NCBI GenBank assembly: GCA_016721245.1
Contig: JADKIQ010000004.1
Location: 124,001-188,000, forward strand
Direction of reading: 5' to 3'
From: Sphingobacteriales bacterium
GTDB taxonomy: Bacteria > Bacteroidota > Bacteroidia > Chitinophagales > JADIYW01
DNA: 64,000 nucleotides
The translations under genes and the position numbers were made by a program. The notes below the pieces were generated by a model. The model ran no database searches, had not been told where the DNA came from, and saw only the letters and a program-made list of their open reading frames with translations. Below, in pieces: positions 24,941 to 33,828 of this stretch (its first letter is position 1; every line of letters begins with the position of its first letter).

Positions 24941-27900
24941 ATGCGGAAAATATTTTTTCTCTTATTTATAACCTGTAATTTTTCACTGGTAAGTTTTTCT
25001 CAGGCTACTTTTAAACAAACCGATATTCTTAAATCGTATAAAGAAGCGGAAGAGTTAATCAATCTCGGGAAGTATGCGGTTGCACAACCTTTTCTGCAGG
25101 ACTTTCTTCAAAAGTATGAAAACAAAACACTGGATAAGTCCAATCTTATTTATGCAGATGCCATTTATTTGAAAGCCTTGTGTGAGAAAGAAACAGCTTC
25201 TCCGGAAGCGGAGAAAGATTTACAATACTTTGCGGATAATTTCAAAGGGCATCCAAAAACCAACAGTGCCTATTTTCATCTGGGTGATTTGGCGTATGCA
25301 AAATCAAACTACAATGATGCTTTAGCGTTTTTTGATAAAGTAGATGAGAAATCATTGACAGGAAAAGATGTTACGGAATTTCAGTATAAACGTGCATTCG
25401 CCAATTTTGCACTGAAGAAATTCAGTCAGGCAAGAATGTATTTCAATCAGATTGCAGTTAATAAAAAACACCCGTACAACGAAGAAGGATATTACTATTC
25501 TGGTTTATCCAGTTATTATCTGAAAGATTACAATGCTGCTTACAAAAGTTTTCAGCAACTGGAACTTTCCAAAAAATATGGCAAAATCGTTCCTTACTAC
25601 ATTGCATCTATTAAATTCATCAATAAAGATTATAAAGGTGTGGTGGATTATGCTGAACCCAAACTGAAAGAAAATGTAAGTTACCAGAATGAAATCACTC
25701 ACTTGCTGGGAAATTCTTACTATGAGTTGAAAGATTACGACAAAGCCTTGTATTATCTGGAAAAATACACACAAAATTCAGCTAAAGTAACACCGGAAGA
25801 TTATTATGTATTAGGCTATGTGAAATCTCAAAAAGGAAAATGTGATAAAGCAATAGAAAACTTATTGCAGCTGTCGCCGCTGCAAACGGCACTCGGACAA
25901 AACGCGATGTTTTTACTGGGACAATGCTATGAGAAAACAGGAAACAAAACGGATGCGCGTACTGCATTTTTGCAGGCTGCTCGTATGAATTTTGATAAAG
26001 CGATTCAGGAAGAAGCCTGGTTTCAGTACGCAAAACTGTCATATGAATTAGGCTACACGAATGACGCTTTGGTATCTTTAAAAAACTTTATTACTGCTTA
26101 TCCAAAATCTAAATACAATTTAGAAGCAAACGAATTGCTGGCAGATTTATTCCTGATGACTCGTAATTACGAAGAAGCCATGACCATCATTGATAATCTT
26201 CCGACTAAATCAGAGAAGCTGAAAGATGCGTACCAGAAAATGGCTTATTATCGAGGAGTTGAAAATTACAATGATTACAAATTTGAAAATGCTGAAACGT
26301 TCTTTGATAAATCGTTGAAATATCCGAATTCAAAAAGTATAGAAGCCTTGTGTTATTACTGGAAAGCGGATATGGCGTATCAAAAATCAGAGTTTGATAA
26401 ATCCATTGCATTGGTGAATAAATTTATTCCGATGGCTTCATCTGTAAGTACAGAACACTCTGATAAAGTAAATGCAGGTACGGCTAATTATCTGCAAGGG
26501 TATAATTATTACAAAAAGAAAGATTACAAAAACGCAGATGATTATTTTCTGAAAGCGGTAAACTCTTTAAAGAACGACAATAATATCACGAATAAACAAA
26601 ACGTGTTGCCCGATGCAATGATTCGCCTGGCGGATTGTTATTTCATGCAAAAACAATACAAATCATCCGCACAGTATTACGATGAAGTAATAAAAGCAAA
26701 TGCACAGGGCGCTGATTATGCCTTATATCAAAAATCTATTATTGATGGATTAGGGGGTAATTACAATGATAAAATTGCCGGCATGAAAGCATTGGTAACA
26801 CGCTTCCCAAACTCTGCCTTCGCGGATGATGCCATTATGCAAACTGGAAATACCTACATGGCGCAGGATAAAGACGATTTAGCGATTGAAGCATTCAAAT
26901 CCTTGTTTGCGAAAAATCCAAAATCAGATCAGGTACCGGATGCCTATTTGAAATTAGGTTTGATTTATTTTAACCGTGATAATTATGACGAATCGCTGAG
27001 CTGGTATCAGAAAGTAGTGCAGTTTTATCCTTCTACACCAGCTTCTAATGAGGCAATGTTGGCCATCAAAGAAATTTATATTGCCAAAGGCGATCCAAAC
27101 GGTTATATCACGTATGCTAATAAATACCCGGGTTCTAAAGTAACGGTGTCTGAACAGGATTCACTGATTTATTTATCGGCTGAGAAGCAGTTCTTCAACG
27201 GAAGCATGGACAATGCATTGCAGGGCTTTACGAATTATCTTTCACAATTCCCGAATGGTTACTTTGCTTTGCAGGCTAATTTCTATAAGTCTGAATGTTT
27301 ATTTACAAAACAAGATTTCCCGAATGCGCTGAAAGGGTATGAGTATGTGATCAGTCAATCGCAAAACAGATTTACAGAACGTTCCACTGCGCGTGCGGCC
27401 AATATCAATTACTATGATTTGAAAAATTATGCACGTTCGTATGAGTTGTATGTGAAACTGCAAAGCATTGCCACCCTGGATGAAAACAAACGGGAAAGTT
27501 TAATTGGTTTAATGCGCACCACTTTCTTCCTGAAAAAATACCAGGAATGTCTGGATAATATAAGCAAAGTGGCGGTATTGCCTTCTTTGCCGGAGTTTTA
27601 CAAAGCCGAAATGGCGTATTACAAAGGCATGAGTTTATTTGCGCAGAAAGACTATGATAAATCATTAAAAGAACTGGAGTATGTAGTGAAAAATGCAAAC
27701 AATGAACAAGCTGCTGAATCAAAATACACAGTGGCGAAAATGTATTATTTGAAAGGCAATAAAAAGCAAGCGGAAAAAGACTGCAACGATTATCTGGATA
27801 AGTTTCCTTCTTATGAATATTACTTAGGTAAGACATTTATTTTACTGAGTGATATTTATAAAGACGATAAAAAATTATTGCAGGCAAAAGCAACCTTGCA

Positions 27901-28048
27901 AAGTTTGCTGGACAATTACTCGCAGGATGATGATGTTAAAGCGGAAGCGCAGCAAAAACTGGATGCAATTATTGCAAGTGAACTGGATGGTTCAAAATTA
28001 AAATTACAGGATAACGGAACACAAATGCAGTTTGAGAATAATAAATAA
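24941..28048 (+). CDS. Large secreted tetratricopeptide-repeat protein
   Basis: A 1035-residue exported protein with a signal peptide (MRKIFFLLFITCNFSLVSFSQ, residues 1-21), then an almost unbroken series of about 20-25 TPR-type helical hairpins. The repeats have patterns such as AYFHLGDLAYAKSNYNDALAFF and AYLKLGLIYFNRDNYDESLSWY. No enzyme domain is seen, and the last 20 residues are disordered. Such proteins act as periplasmic scaffolds. It is followed after 57 bases by an outer-membrane protein gene on the same strand; this TPR plus barrel pair is common in Bacteroidota, so the two products likely work together. The exact role is not known to me. Confidence 0.85.
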   Translation: MRKIFFLLFITCNFSLVSFSQATFKQTDILKSYKEAEELINLGKYAVAQPFLQDFLQKYENKTLDKSNLIYADAIYLKALCEKETASPEAEKDLQYFADNFKGHPKTNSAYFHLGDLAYAKSNYNDALAFFDKVDEKSLTGKDVTEFQYKRAFANFALKKFSQARMYFNQIAVNKKHPYNEEGYYYSGLSSYYLKDYNAAYKSFQQLELSKKYGKIVPYYIASIKFINKDYKGVVDYAEPKLKENVSYQNEITHLLGNSYYELKDYDKALYYLEKYTQNSAKVTPEDYYVLGYVKSQKGKCDKAIENLLQLSPLQTALGQNAMFLLGQCYEKTGNKTDARTAFLQAARMNFDKAIQEEAWFQYAKLSYELGYTNDALVSLKNFITAYPKSKYNLEANELLADLFLMTRNYEEAMTIIDNLPTKSEKLKDAYQKMAYYRGVENYNDYKFENAETFFDKSLKYPNSKSIEALCYYWKADMAYQKSEFDKSIALVNKFIPMASSVSTEHSDKVNAGTANYLQGYNYYKKKDYKNADDYFLKAVNSLKNDNNITNKQNVLPDAMIRLADCYFMQKQYKSSAQYYDEVIKANAQGADYALYQKSIIDGLGGNYNDKIAGMKALVTRFPNSAFADDAIMQTGNTYMAQDKDDLAIEAFKSLFAKNPKSDQVPDAYLKLGLIYFNRDNYDESLSWYQKVVQFYPSTPASNEAMLAIKEIYIAKGDPNGYITYANKYPGSKVTVSEQDSLIYLSAEKQFFNGSMDNALQGFTNYLSQFPNGYFALQANFYKSECLFTKQDFPNALKGYEYVISQSQNRFTERSTARAANINYYDLKNYARSYELYVKLQSIATLDENKRESLIGLMRTTFFLKKYQECLDNISKVAVLPSLPEFYKAEMAYYKGMSLFAQKDYDKSLKELEYVVKNANNEQAAESKYTVAKMYYLKGNKKQAEKDCNDYLDKFPSYEYYLGKTFILLSDIYKDDKKLLQAKATLQSLLDNYSQDDDVKAEAQQKLDAIIASELDGSKLKLQDNGTQMQFENNK

Positions 28049-28105
28049 TTCAGCAGCTTGTTGAATACATCTCAGCATCAATTTGAAAAAATATAAAAGA
28101 ATAAA

Positions 28106-29812
28106 ATGAAAAATACAGTTTTAAAAATATGTTTGGCGCTTGGCTCGTGGATTTATACCTTCAGCTCGTTTGCACAAAGCAACGTTGACACTTTACCGCA
28201 GTTGGATGAGGTAGATATTGTAAAAGCATATGAACCTATTTTGATTTCCTCTAATAAAGTACCGTTCGGTCCCAACCTGCCGAATATTGTGAAAACAAAA
28301 CCGGATCCGCAAACATATTCCTACTCCGATGTGAAAGGAAAAATAAGTTATAATCCGGAAGATATCAAACCGATAAAAACAGCAGGGAAAAAGCCCGAAA
28401 AAAATCAGTTTTTCTACGCTAAAATCGGATTTGGTTATCCTTTAACACCATTGGTAAAATTAATTATTACCAATCCTATACAAACAAAATACCGCGCTGG
28501 TTTAGATGCGGATTTTATCATGACATTCAAGAATAAAAAAGAGTTTCAAAATTATACGGATTTTAAAATAAAAGGTTTTGGTGAATATTTTATTAAGAAA
28601 AAAGCATCTATCGGTGGTGAATTATTTTACAGATTAAATCAGCATAATTTCTACGGCTACTCAGACATTATTTCCAACAGAGATTCACTGAAAACGAATT
28701 TCAATCGTTTTGGAGGCGCTGTAAAATTAAGAGGAATCGAAGAAGCTGACTACTATTACAATGGTGAGGTGAATTTTACGTCTGTTATTAACAAGAATGT
28801 TTTTCACAAACCAAAAGAGTTGACGATTGGCGTTAATGCAGAAGGTGGATATAATTTTAAAAAGAACTACTGGCTAGGTGTAAAATTAAATGTGACCAAT
28901 GTTTCTTATAAAGACAATTATCAGGATACCACATTTTTTGCATTCTTAAATAACCAGAACCATCTTACATTACAGGCAATTCTTTATGGAAAGATTAAAT
29001 TCAAAATCTGGACATTGATGGCCGGCCCTAATTTGATTGTGACGAACAGAAAATTCTATGTACTGCCGGAAATCGTAAATCAGTTGCAGATATACAAAGA
29101 CTATTTAGTTATGTATAATGAATGGAGAACACAGGTGAAGATTAACAGTTTGAATAATCTTTCACTGGAAAATCCATTTGTAGTTACGGATAATTATAAC
29201 AACTCTATTGATGAGACTCGCACCATAATAGGATTGCGCGGAAGTATCAAAGGTTTTGGATACGATGTTCGTTTCAGTCAACTGGTTTCCCGTACGAATG
29301 CTCAGTTTGTCAATAATGTATATTTTCCTACGGCTGCTCCGATTGTAGAGGAAATAAGCGCAGGTGTTCAGTCTGTAAATAACTTGCGTGCATGGAATCC
29401 GCATATTGGTATTTCTTACAACAAAGGAAATCAGTTTGGAGCAAAAGCTTGGTTCGATTATTTCATCTACAATAAAAATACCAGTCTTGAGTTGTCTTAT
29501 GTTCCTTCATTTAAAGCCGGTTTCTCAGCCTTCTATAACTGGAAAGAGAAATTATATGTAAACATAGATGTAACCGGACAAAGTAAAGTGAATGCCATTC
29601 AAAGGAATTATGATGATTTTGGCGGGATATTATTGACACAAAATACAGTAAAAGGATTAGTAGATGTGAACTTATCGGCCAACTATTTCATCACTAAAAA
29701 TATCGGCATTTTTGTGGATTTGAACAATCTCGGGTTCCAGAAATGGCAGCGTTTTTACAGATATCCAACCTACAGTTTTCAGGTTATCGGTGGCGTGAAG
29801 TTGAGTTTCTAG
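28106..29812 (+). CDS. Outer-membrane beta-barrel protein (TonB-dependent-receptor-like, no plug)
   Basis: A 568-residue exported protein, signal peptide through about residue 24 (SWIYTFSSFAQ). After a proline-rich N-terminal region (LPQLDEVDIVKAYEPIL.., about 25-105) come roughly 16-18 amphipathic strands to the end, closing with YRYPTYSFQVIGGVKLSF, whose terminal phenylalanine is the usual outer-membrane insertion signal. No TonB box or plug domain is evident, so it is probably a barrel partner of the TPR protein rather than a receptor. It belongs to the same transcription unit as the TPR gene. Confidence 0.75.
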   Translation: MKNTVLKICLALGSWIYTFSSFAQSNVDTLPQLDEVDIVKAYEPILISSNKVPFGPNLPNIVKTKPDPQTYSYSDVKGKISYNPEDIKPIKTAGKKPEKNQFFYAKIGFGYPLTPLVKLIITNPIQTKYRAGLDADFIMTFKNKKEFQNYTDFKIKGFGEYFIKKKASIGGELFYRLNQHNFYGYSDIISNRDSLKTNFNRFGGAVKLRGIEEADYYYNGEVNFTSVINKNVFHKPKELTIGVNAEGGYNFKKNYWLGVKLNVTNVSYKDNYQDTTFFAFLNNQNHLTLQAILYGKIKFKIWTLMAGPNLIVTNRKFYVLPEIVNQLQIYKDYLVMYNEWRTQVKINSLNNLSLENPFVVTDNYNNSIDETRTIIGLRGSIKGFGYDVRFSQLVSRTNAQFVNNVYFPTAAPIVEEISAGVQSVNNLRAWNPHIGISYNKGNQFGAKAWFDYFIYNKNTSLELSYVPSFKAGFSAFYNWKEKLYVNIDVTGQSKVNAIQRNYDDFGGILLTQNTVKGLVDVNLSANYFITKNIGIFVDLNNLGFQKWQRFYRYPTYSFQVIGGVKLSF

Positions 29813-29828
29813 TAAGTATAGCGTCATT

Positions 29829-29852
29829 CTATCCCGATAAATATCAGGATAG
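29829..29852. repeat. Imperfect palindrome after the outer-membrane gene
   Basis: ctatcccgataaatatcaggatag forms an eleven-base stem with one C-A mismatch and an AA loop. It lacks a T tract, so it looks like a dispersed palindromic element or weak mRNA-end hairpin rather than a classic terminator. Confidence 0.4.
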
Positions 29853-29902
29853 TTTCAATATCTGTTGTTGCATTATTAGTAAAAAAAATTAACTTTGCTT
29901 CA

Positions 29903-30898
29903 ATGGTAGAACTTATTCAACAACTATTATTAACAGGCAACTGCGTTATTATTCCGAATTTCGGTGCATTCATCGGAAATTATCATCCGGCAGAAATTCG
30001 CCTGCAGTTCAATACCATTGAGCCTCCAACCAAATTGATTGCATTTAATCGCTCTCTGCAAAATAACGATGGTTTATTAATCAATGCGCTAGCCCATCAT
30101 TGCTCGGTTTCATATCACGAAGCAGAAATACAGGTTGCAGATTTTGTAAAACAATGCAATACATCTCTTGTACAACACAAAAGCCTGATTTTAAAAGACA
30201 TTGGAAGATTTATTCTCGATACGGAGAACAATATTCAGTTCCAGCCATACTATACAAAAAATTATTTGTTGGACAGTTTTGGGTTACAGTCAATGTCCAT
30301 TCAGCCCATACAAAGATTGAAAGACAGTGAATCAAGTATAAAAGAAAACTATCAGCGTATACTGCATCCCGAATTAATGGAAGATGCAGTTACACCTAAA
30401 CGTGCATCTACAAAAATGGCTTATTGGATTACAGCTGTTTTAGCAGTGTTGTTTTTAGGATCTTCTTTATTTTTGAATATTCAAAAAAGGACTACTTACC
30501 AGAATCAATCTTCCTTGTTACCTGCTTTTGAGAAAGCTGTAGTTCCTGCTGTTTTAATTGTTCCTGAAAATAAAACGGAGATTCCTGTAACTGAACCTGC
30601 TGCTGTAAGAACGGAAGAAACTGTTAAAACACCAGTTGTAACAACACCGGCAAAACCTAGCAAAAACAAAGCCTATATCGTTATAGGTGCATTTTTTGAT
30701 GAAATACGGGCAAAAAAAATGAAAACCGAAGCAGAGAGCAAAGGCTATGTGGTCAATATTTCAAAAGATAGCAGCAACGGACTTTTTCGTACGACAGTCC
30801 AGGTAGAAAACTCAGAAGTGGAAACTACTCTGCAAAAAGTGAAATCAGAAATTAACTCCCGTGCCTGGGTATATTGTATGAAATGTAATCTGTACTAG
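29903..30898 (+). CDS. HU/CCDC81-like domain and SPOR domain membrane protein
   Basis: A 331-residue protein. Residues 1-60 (VELIQQLLLTGNCVIIPNFGAFIGNY..) and about 65-130 (GLLINALAHHCSVSYHEAEIQVADF..) look like the paired HU-like domains of the CCDC81 bacterial type, which need not bind DNA. One membrane helix follows (about 176-194, MAYWITAVLAVLFLGSSLFL), then a Thr/Pro/Glu-rich linker and a C-terminal SPOR domain (about 254-331, NKAYIVIGAFFDEIRAKKMKTEAE), which binds denuded peptidoglycan glycans. A link between the cytoplasm and septal cell wall is plausible. lolD begins 15 bases later. Confidence 0.85.
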   Translation: MVELIQQLLLTGNCVIIPNFGAFIGNYHPAEIRLQFNTIEPPTKLIAFNRSLQNNDGLLINALAHHCSVSYHEAEIQVADFVKQCNTSLVQHKSLILKDIGRFILDTENNIQFQPYYTKNYLLDSFGLQSMSIQPIQRLKDSESSIKENYQRILHPELMEDAVTPKRASTKMAYWITAVLAVLFLGSSLFLNIQKRTTYQNQSSLLPAFEKAVVPAVLIVPENKTEIPVTEPAAVRTEETVKTPVVTTPAKPSKNKAYIVIGAFFDEIRAKKMKTEAESKGYVVNISKDSSNGLFRTTVQVENSEVETTLQKVKSEINSRAWVYCMKCNLY

Positions 30899-30913
30899 TT
30901 AAATCCCAGCGCA

Positions 30914-31648
30914 TTGATTTCCTGCAAAAATATTCATAAATTATACGATCAGCTGCAAGTACTGAAAGGGGTATCTTTGGAGATTCAAAAAGGCGATTTG
31001 GCCTGTATTGTTGGCCCGTCCGGCGCCGGCAAATCCACTTTACTGCATATTATCGGTACTTTGGATAAGGCTGATTCGGGTATGGTGACCATTAATAACC
31101 AGGATATTTCCGTTTTAAAAGATAAAGAACTCTCTGATTTCCGTAATCAGCATCTTGGCTTTGTTTTTCAGTTTCATCACTTGTTGCCGGAGTTTAGCGC
31201 ATTGGAAAATGTGAGTATTCCTGCATTTATTGCTAAAAAAAGCGAATCGGAAACAAAGAAAAGAGCCATGGAATTGCTGGATTTTATGGGACTAAAGGAT
31301 AGAATTAACCACAAACCCAACGAACTTTCCGGCGGAGAACAGCAGCGCGTCTCCGTGGCACGCGCCCTGATGAACCAGCCTTTGGTGATTTTGGCGGATG
31401 AGCCAACCGGCAATCTGGATACGGAAAGGAGCGAAGAGCTGCACCAGTTATTCTTCGATTTAAAGAAAGAATTCAACCAGACGTTCATCATTGTAACGCA
31501 TAATGAGCTACTTGCAGACAAGGCCGATAAGAAATTTGTAATGAAAGATGGGTTGATAATGAATGGGAGGGGGGGGGGGGGGGGGGGTTGGTTTTTTGGG
31601 GGGGGGGGGGGGGGGGGGGGGGGGATTGGGGGGGGGATTAGCGCATAG
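30914..31648 (+). CDS. lolD: LolD-like ABC transporter ATPase, C-terminus running into a poly-G tract
   Basis: An ATPase of the lipoprotein-releasing LolCDE/MacB type that powers lipoprotein extraction from the inner membrane. It starts with TTG, the only usable start after the upstream stop. Walker A is GPSGAGKST, the Q-loop is FVFQFHHLLPEF, the signature is LSGGEQQRVSVARAL and Walker B is VILADEPTGNLD. The normal fold ends near VMKDGLI (about residue 212). After that the frame reads almost only glycine because the DNA is a G homopolymer with a few interruptions, so the last about 30 residues are probably not genuine. The membrane partner gene is not adjacent. Confidence 0.85.
   Translation: MISCKNIHKLYDQLQVLKGVSLEIQKGDLACIVGPSGAGKSTLLHIIGTLDKADSGMVTINNQDISVLKDKELSDFRNQHLGFVFQFHHLLPEFSALENVSIPAFIAKKSESETKKRAMELLDFMGLKDRINHKPNELSGGEQQRVSVARALMNQPLVILADEPTGNLDTERSEELHQLFFDLKKEFNQTFIIVTHNELLADKADKKFVMKDGLIMNGRGGGGGGWFFGGGGGGGGGIGGGISA
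31565..31636. repeat. Poly-G low-complexity tract at the end of lolD
   Basis: Runs of 19 G (31569-31587), 27 G (31598-31624) and 9 G (31628-31636), broken by short T-rich pieces (ttggtttttt, att). In an AT-rich genome this stands out sharply. It may be an assembly or base-calling artefact, or a true hypermutable tract. Confidence 0.9.
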
Positions 31649-31778
31649 CTTTGTCATTGATGCAGGAGGATTATTCTTGAATTTTAATAATAATTTGCAT
31701 TTTAACAATTTTCCATTGTTAATCATCACATAACATCATTTTCAAATCACATCATTTTCAAATTCACAAATTAAATAC

Positions 31779-31786
31779 TATCTTTG
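31779..31786 (+). promoter_or_regulatory. Candidate -7 box for tRNA-Arg
   Basis: TATCTTTG, identical to the -7 boxes of ffs and the ABC-F gene, 16 bases before the tRNA 5' end. The -33 region has no TTG. Confidence 0.5.
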
Positions 31787-31802
31787 CACTCCAAATTTAG
31801 CT

Positions 31803-31876
31803 GGACCTGTAGCTTAACTGGATAGAGCATCGCACTACGGATGCGAAGGTTAGGGGTTCGACTCCCTTCAGGTTCA
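31803..31876 (+). tRNA. tRNA-Arg (anticodon ACG)
   Basis: A 74-base cloverleaf: acceptor GGACCTG/CAGGTTC (one G-T pair), D arm GCTT/GAGC, anticodon stem TCGCA/TGCGA with loop CTACGGA (anticodon ACG, A34 expected to become inosine), T arm AGGGG/CCCTT with TTCGACT, discriminator A. CCA is not encoded. Confidence 0.95.
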
Positions 31877-31920
31877 CTAAATTTTGTTTTTTAGTTTGTA
31901 AACAATTGTGTGTAAGCTAT

Positions 31921-31950
31921 TTGGAAATGATGGATTTTTTTCCGATATTT
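31921..31950 (+). promoter_or_regulatory. Candidate promoter of rpmB
   Basis: TTG at 31921-31923 and GATATTTG at 31943-31950 (one mismatch to TAnnTTTG), 19 bases apart. This would start transcription about 17 bases before rpmB. Confidence 0.45.
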
Positions 31951-31972
31951 GCACCTCTTAAAAGAAAAAATT

Positions 31973-32218
31973 ATGGCAAGGTTTTGTGATTTATCAGGTA
32001 AAGGTCCAATGTCAGGAAATAGTGTTTCTCACTCTAACATCAAAACGAAGAGAAAATTCTATCCTAACTTACAGAAAAAGACTTTCTTTATTCCTGAATT
32101 AGACAGATGGATTGAGTTGAAAGTATCTACTTCAGCTATCAGAACAATCAACAAAAAAGGTATTTACACGTACTTAAAAGAATTACAGAAAAAAGGTGAA
32201 ATTCAATTAGGTTTCTAA
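31973..32218 (+). CDS. rpmB: Ribosomal protein bL28
   Basis: An 81-residue large-subunit protein. It begins MARFCDLSGKGPMSGNSVSH, the typical L28 N-terminus, and continues with SNIKTKRKFYPNLQ, the basic rRNA-binding segment, then IRTINKKGIYTYLKE. I take the start at 31973; the eight codons upstream in frame have no counterpart in the family. It lacks the zinc cysteine set found in some L28s (only one Cys). Followed by rpmG after 11 bases and by a DUF4295 gene. Confidence 0.95.
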   Translation: MARFCDLSGKGPMSGNSVSHSNIKTKRKFYPNLQKKTFFIPELDRWIELKVSTSAIRTINKKGIYTYLKELQKKGEIQLGF

Positions 32219-32229
32219 AATTCAGAAAA

Positions 32230-32415
32230 ATGGCAAAGAAGAAAGGCAATAGAATTCAGGTAATATTAGAGTGTACTGAACACAAAACATCCGGTTTAGC
32301 TGGTGTTTCCCGTTACATTACTACTAAAAACAGAAAAAATACACCTGAGAGAATCGAATTGAAAAAATTCAATCCGATTATGAAAAAAGTAACTGTTCAC
32401 AAAGAAATTAAATAA
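32230..32415 (+). CDS. rpmG: Ribosomal protein bL33
   Basis: A 61-residue large-subunit protein starting MAKKKGNRIQVILECTEH. The middle block SRYITTKNRKNTPERIELKKF is the L33 signature. A single cysteine remains (C15), so this is the zinc-free type rather than the four-cysteine form. It lies between rpmB and the DUF4295 gene in a compact operon. The same trio occurs in other Bacteroidota. Confidence 0.95.
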   Translation: MAKKKGNRIQVILECTEHKTSGLAGVSRYITTKNRKNTPERIELKKFNPIMKKVTVHKEIK

Positions 32416-32421
32416 TAAGTC

Positions 32422-32592
32422 ATGGCAAAAGTTTCCAAAAACGCGAAAGTAGACAGAGGTAAGAATGTTGGTGAATCCAAAAATATGGTGAAAATCATCA
32501 AATTCGTTCGTTCTGATAAATCAGGTGCATATTCTACTCGTGAAAAAGTAGTACACAAAGACTTGTTACAGGACACTGTAAAAAGTATGTAA
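32422..32592 (+). CDS. DUF4295 small basic protein
   Basis: A 56-residue Lys-rich protein (MAKVSKNAKVDRGKNVGESK, later VKIIKFVRSDKSGAYSTREK) starting six bases after rpmG. Its 'VK..K.GAY' core and its place after rpmB-rpmG are as in DUF4295, a Bacteroidota-only family sometimes found on the ribosome. It is likely a ribosome-associated protein, since every neighbour is a ribosomal protein gene. Its function is not settled. It ends at a terminator hairpin. Confidence 0.85.
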   Translation: MAKVSKNAKVDRGKNVGESKNMVKIIKFVRSDKSGAYSTREKVVHKDLLQDTVKSM

Positions 32593-32616
32593 TTGAATGA
32601 ATTCAACTAAATATAT

Positions 32617-32643
32617 AGCTTCTCTATTTTGAGAGGCTTTTTT
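32617..32643 (+). terminator. Intrinsic terminator after the L28-L33-DUF4295 operon
   Basis: Stem agcttctc / gagaggct (one G-T pair) with a six-base loop, then a T tract (32638-32643). It ends before ftsY. Confidence 0.7.
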
Positions 32644-32697
32644 GTTTATATTTGATTTTTATTAAACATTTATCATTCATCATTTAACATTCTTATT

Positions 32698-33675
32698 TTG
32701 GGCATTTTTGATAAAATATTCGGTAAAACCAAATCAGCGGAAGAACTGCAGGTAGAAGAGAAGCAGCTGACGGATAGTCTGGATAAGACGAAACAGGGCT
32801 TTTTTTCCAAAATATCAAAAGCTGTTGCCGGAAAATCTACGGTAGATATTGGCTTTCTGGATGAACTCGAGGAAATTTTGATTTCCTCAGATGTGGGTTT
32901 GTCTACTACAATCAAAATCATCGACCGTTTAGAGGCGCGTGTTTCAAAAGATAAATACCTCAATACAAATGAATTAAACCAGATATTGAAAGATGAGATT
33001 GGAAATATTCTGGCAGAAAACAATACCAAGGATTTACTGGATTTTATCCCAAAAACAGATAAAAAACCATACGTAATTATGGTGGTGGGCGTAAACGGCG
33101 TTGGTAAAACCACTACCATCGGAAAATTAGCCTATCAGTTGAAAAAAGCAGGAAAAGAAGTGTTGCTGGGTGCCGGTGATACTTTCCGCGCTGCTGCGGT
33201 AGAACAATTAAACCTTTGGAGTGAACGCGTTGGTGTACAAATCGTAAAACAAGCCATGGGCAGTGACCCGGCTGCGGTTGCTTTTGACACTGTACAAAGC
33301 GGTGTGGCGAAAGGCGTAGATGTTGTAATTTTAGATACGGCCGGTCGTTTGCACAACAAACAGGGCCTAATGGATGAATTATCTAAGATAAAAAAGGTAA
33401 TGTCGAAAGTAATTCCGGATGCACCGCATGAAGTCTTATTGGTGCTGGATGCTTCTACAGGACAAAATGCGTTGGAACAAGCCAAGCATTTCTCTGCTGC
33501 TACTCAGGTAACGGCATTGGCTTTAACCAAACTTGACGGTACAGCCAAAGGTGGTGTGGTATTAAGTATTGCGGATGAATTCAAGATTCCAATCAAATAC
33601 ATAGGATTAGGAGAAAAAATGGAGCAACTGCAGGTCTTTAACCGACAGGCATTTATTGAGACTTTGTTTGAATAA
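32698..33675 (+). CDS. ftsY: Signal recognition particle receptor FtsY
   Basis: A 325-residue SRP GTPase that docks ribosome-SRP complexes at the membrane. TTG start followed by GIFDKIFGKTK. The N domain (about 20-105) is followed by the G domain: G1 GVNGVGKTTTIGKLA, DTFRAAAVEQL, G3 DTAGRLHNK, G4 TKLDGTAKGG and the closing GLGEKMEQL. It has no long acidic N-terminal A domain, as usual in this phylum. The SRP RNA gene (ffs) is also in this window at 52590. Confidence 0.95.
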   Translation: MGIFDKIFGKTKSAEELQVEEKQLTDSLDKTKQGFFSKISKAVAGKSTVDIGFLDELEEILISSDVGLSTTIKIIDRLEARVSKDKYLNTNELNQILKDEIGNILAENNTKDLLDFIPKTDKKPYVIMVVGVNGVGKTTTIGKLAYQLKKAGKEVLLGAGDTFRAAAVEQLNLWSERVGVQIVKQAMGSDPAAVAFDTVQSGVAKGVDVVILDTAGRLHNKQGLMDELSKIKKVMSKVIPDAPHEVLLVLDASTGQNALEQAKHFSAATQVTALALTKLDGTAKGGVVLSIADEFKIPIKYIGLGEKMEQLQVFNRQAFIETLFE

Positions 33676-33763
33676 ACTTGAGGTTGCAAATTGCAACATC
33701 AAAGAATCTATAATTTTATATAAAGTGCATAAACTTGAAGTGCAAATTTTTCACCTCAGGTTT
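33674..33763. repeat. Two adjacent palindromic elements
   Basis: 33674-33704 (aaacttgaggttgcaaattgcaacatcaaag) and 33731-33763 (aaacttgaagtgcaaatttttcacctcaggttt) are two diverged copies of a hairpin with consensus arms AAACTTGARGTTG / CAACYTCAAGTTT. They fill most of the 150-base gap between ftsY and the next gene. There is no long T tract, so this looks like a dispersed repeat rather than a terminator. Confidence 0.5.
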
Positions 33764-33828
33764 TTGCATATAGATATTTTCCAAAAATCGAATTTAAAAT
33801 ATAATATTTGTGATTTCGTTTGAAAAGC

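Noticed and set aside
27405..27836. 143-residue minus-strand frame within the TPR gene
   Set aside because: Low-complexity frame opposite the TPR repeats; no start signals or family resemblance.
31508..31729. Proline-rich minus-strand frame across the poly-G tract
   Set aside because: The proline run is just poly-C on the other strand; probably an artefact of the tract.
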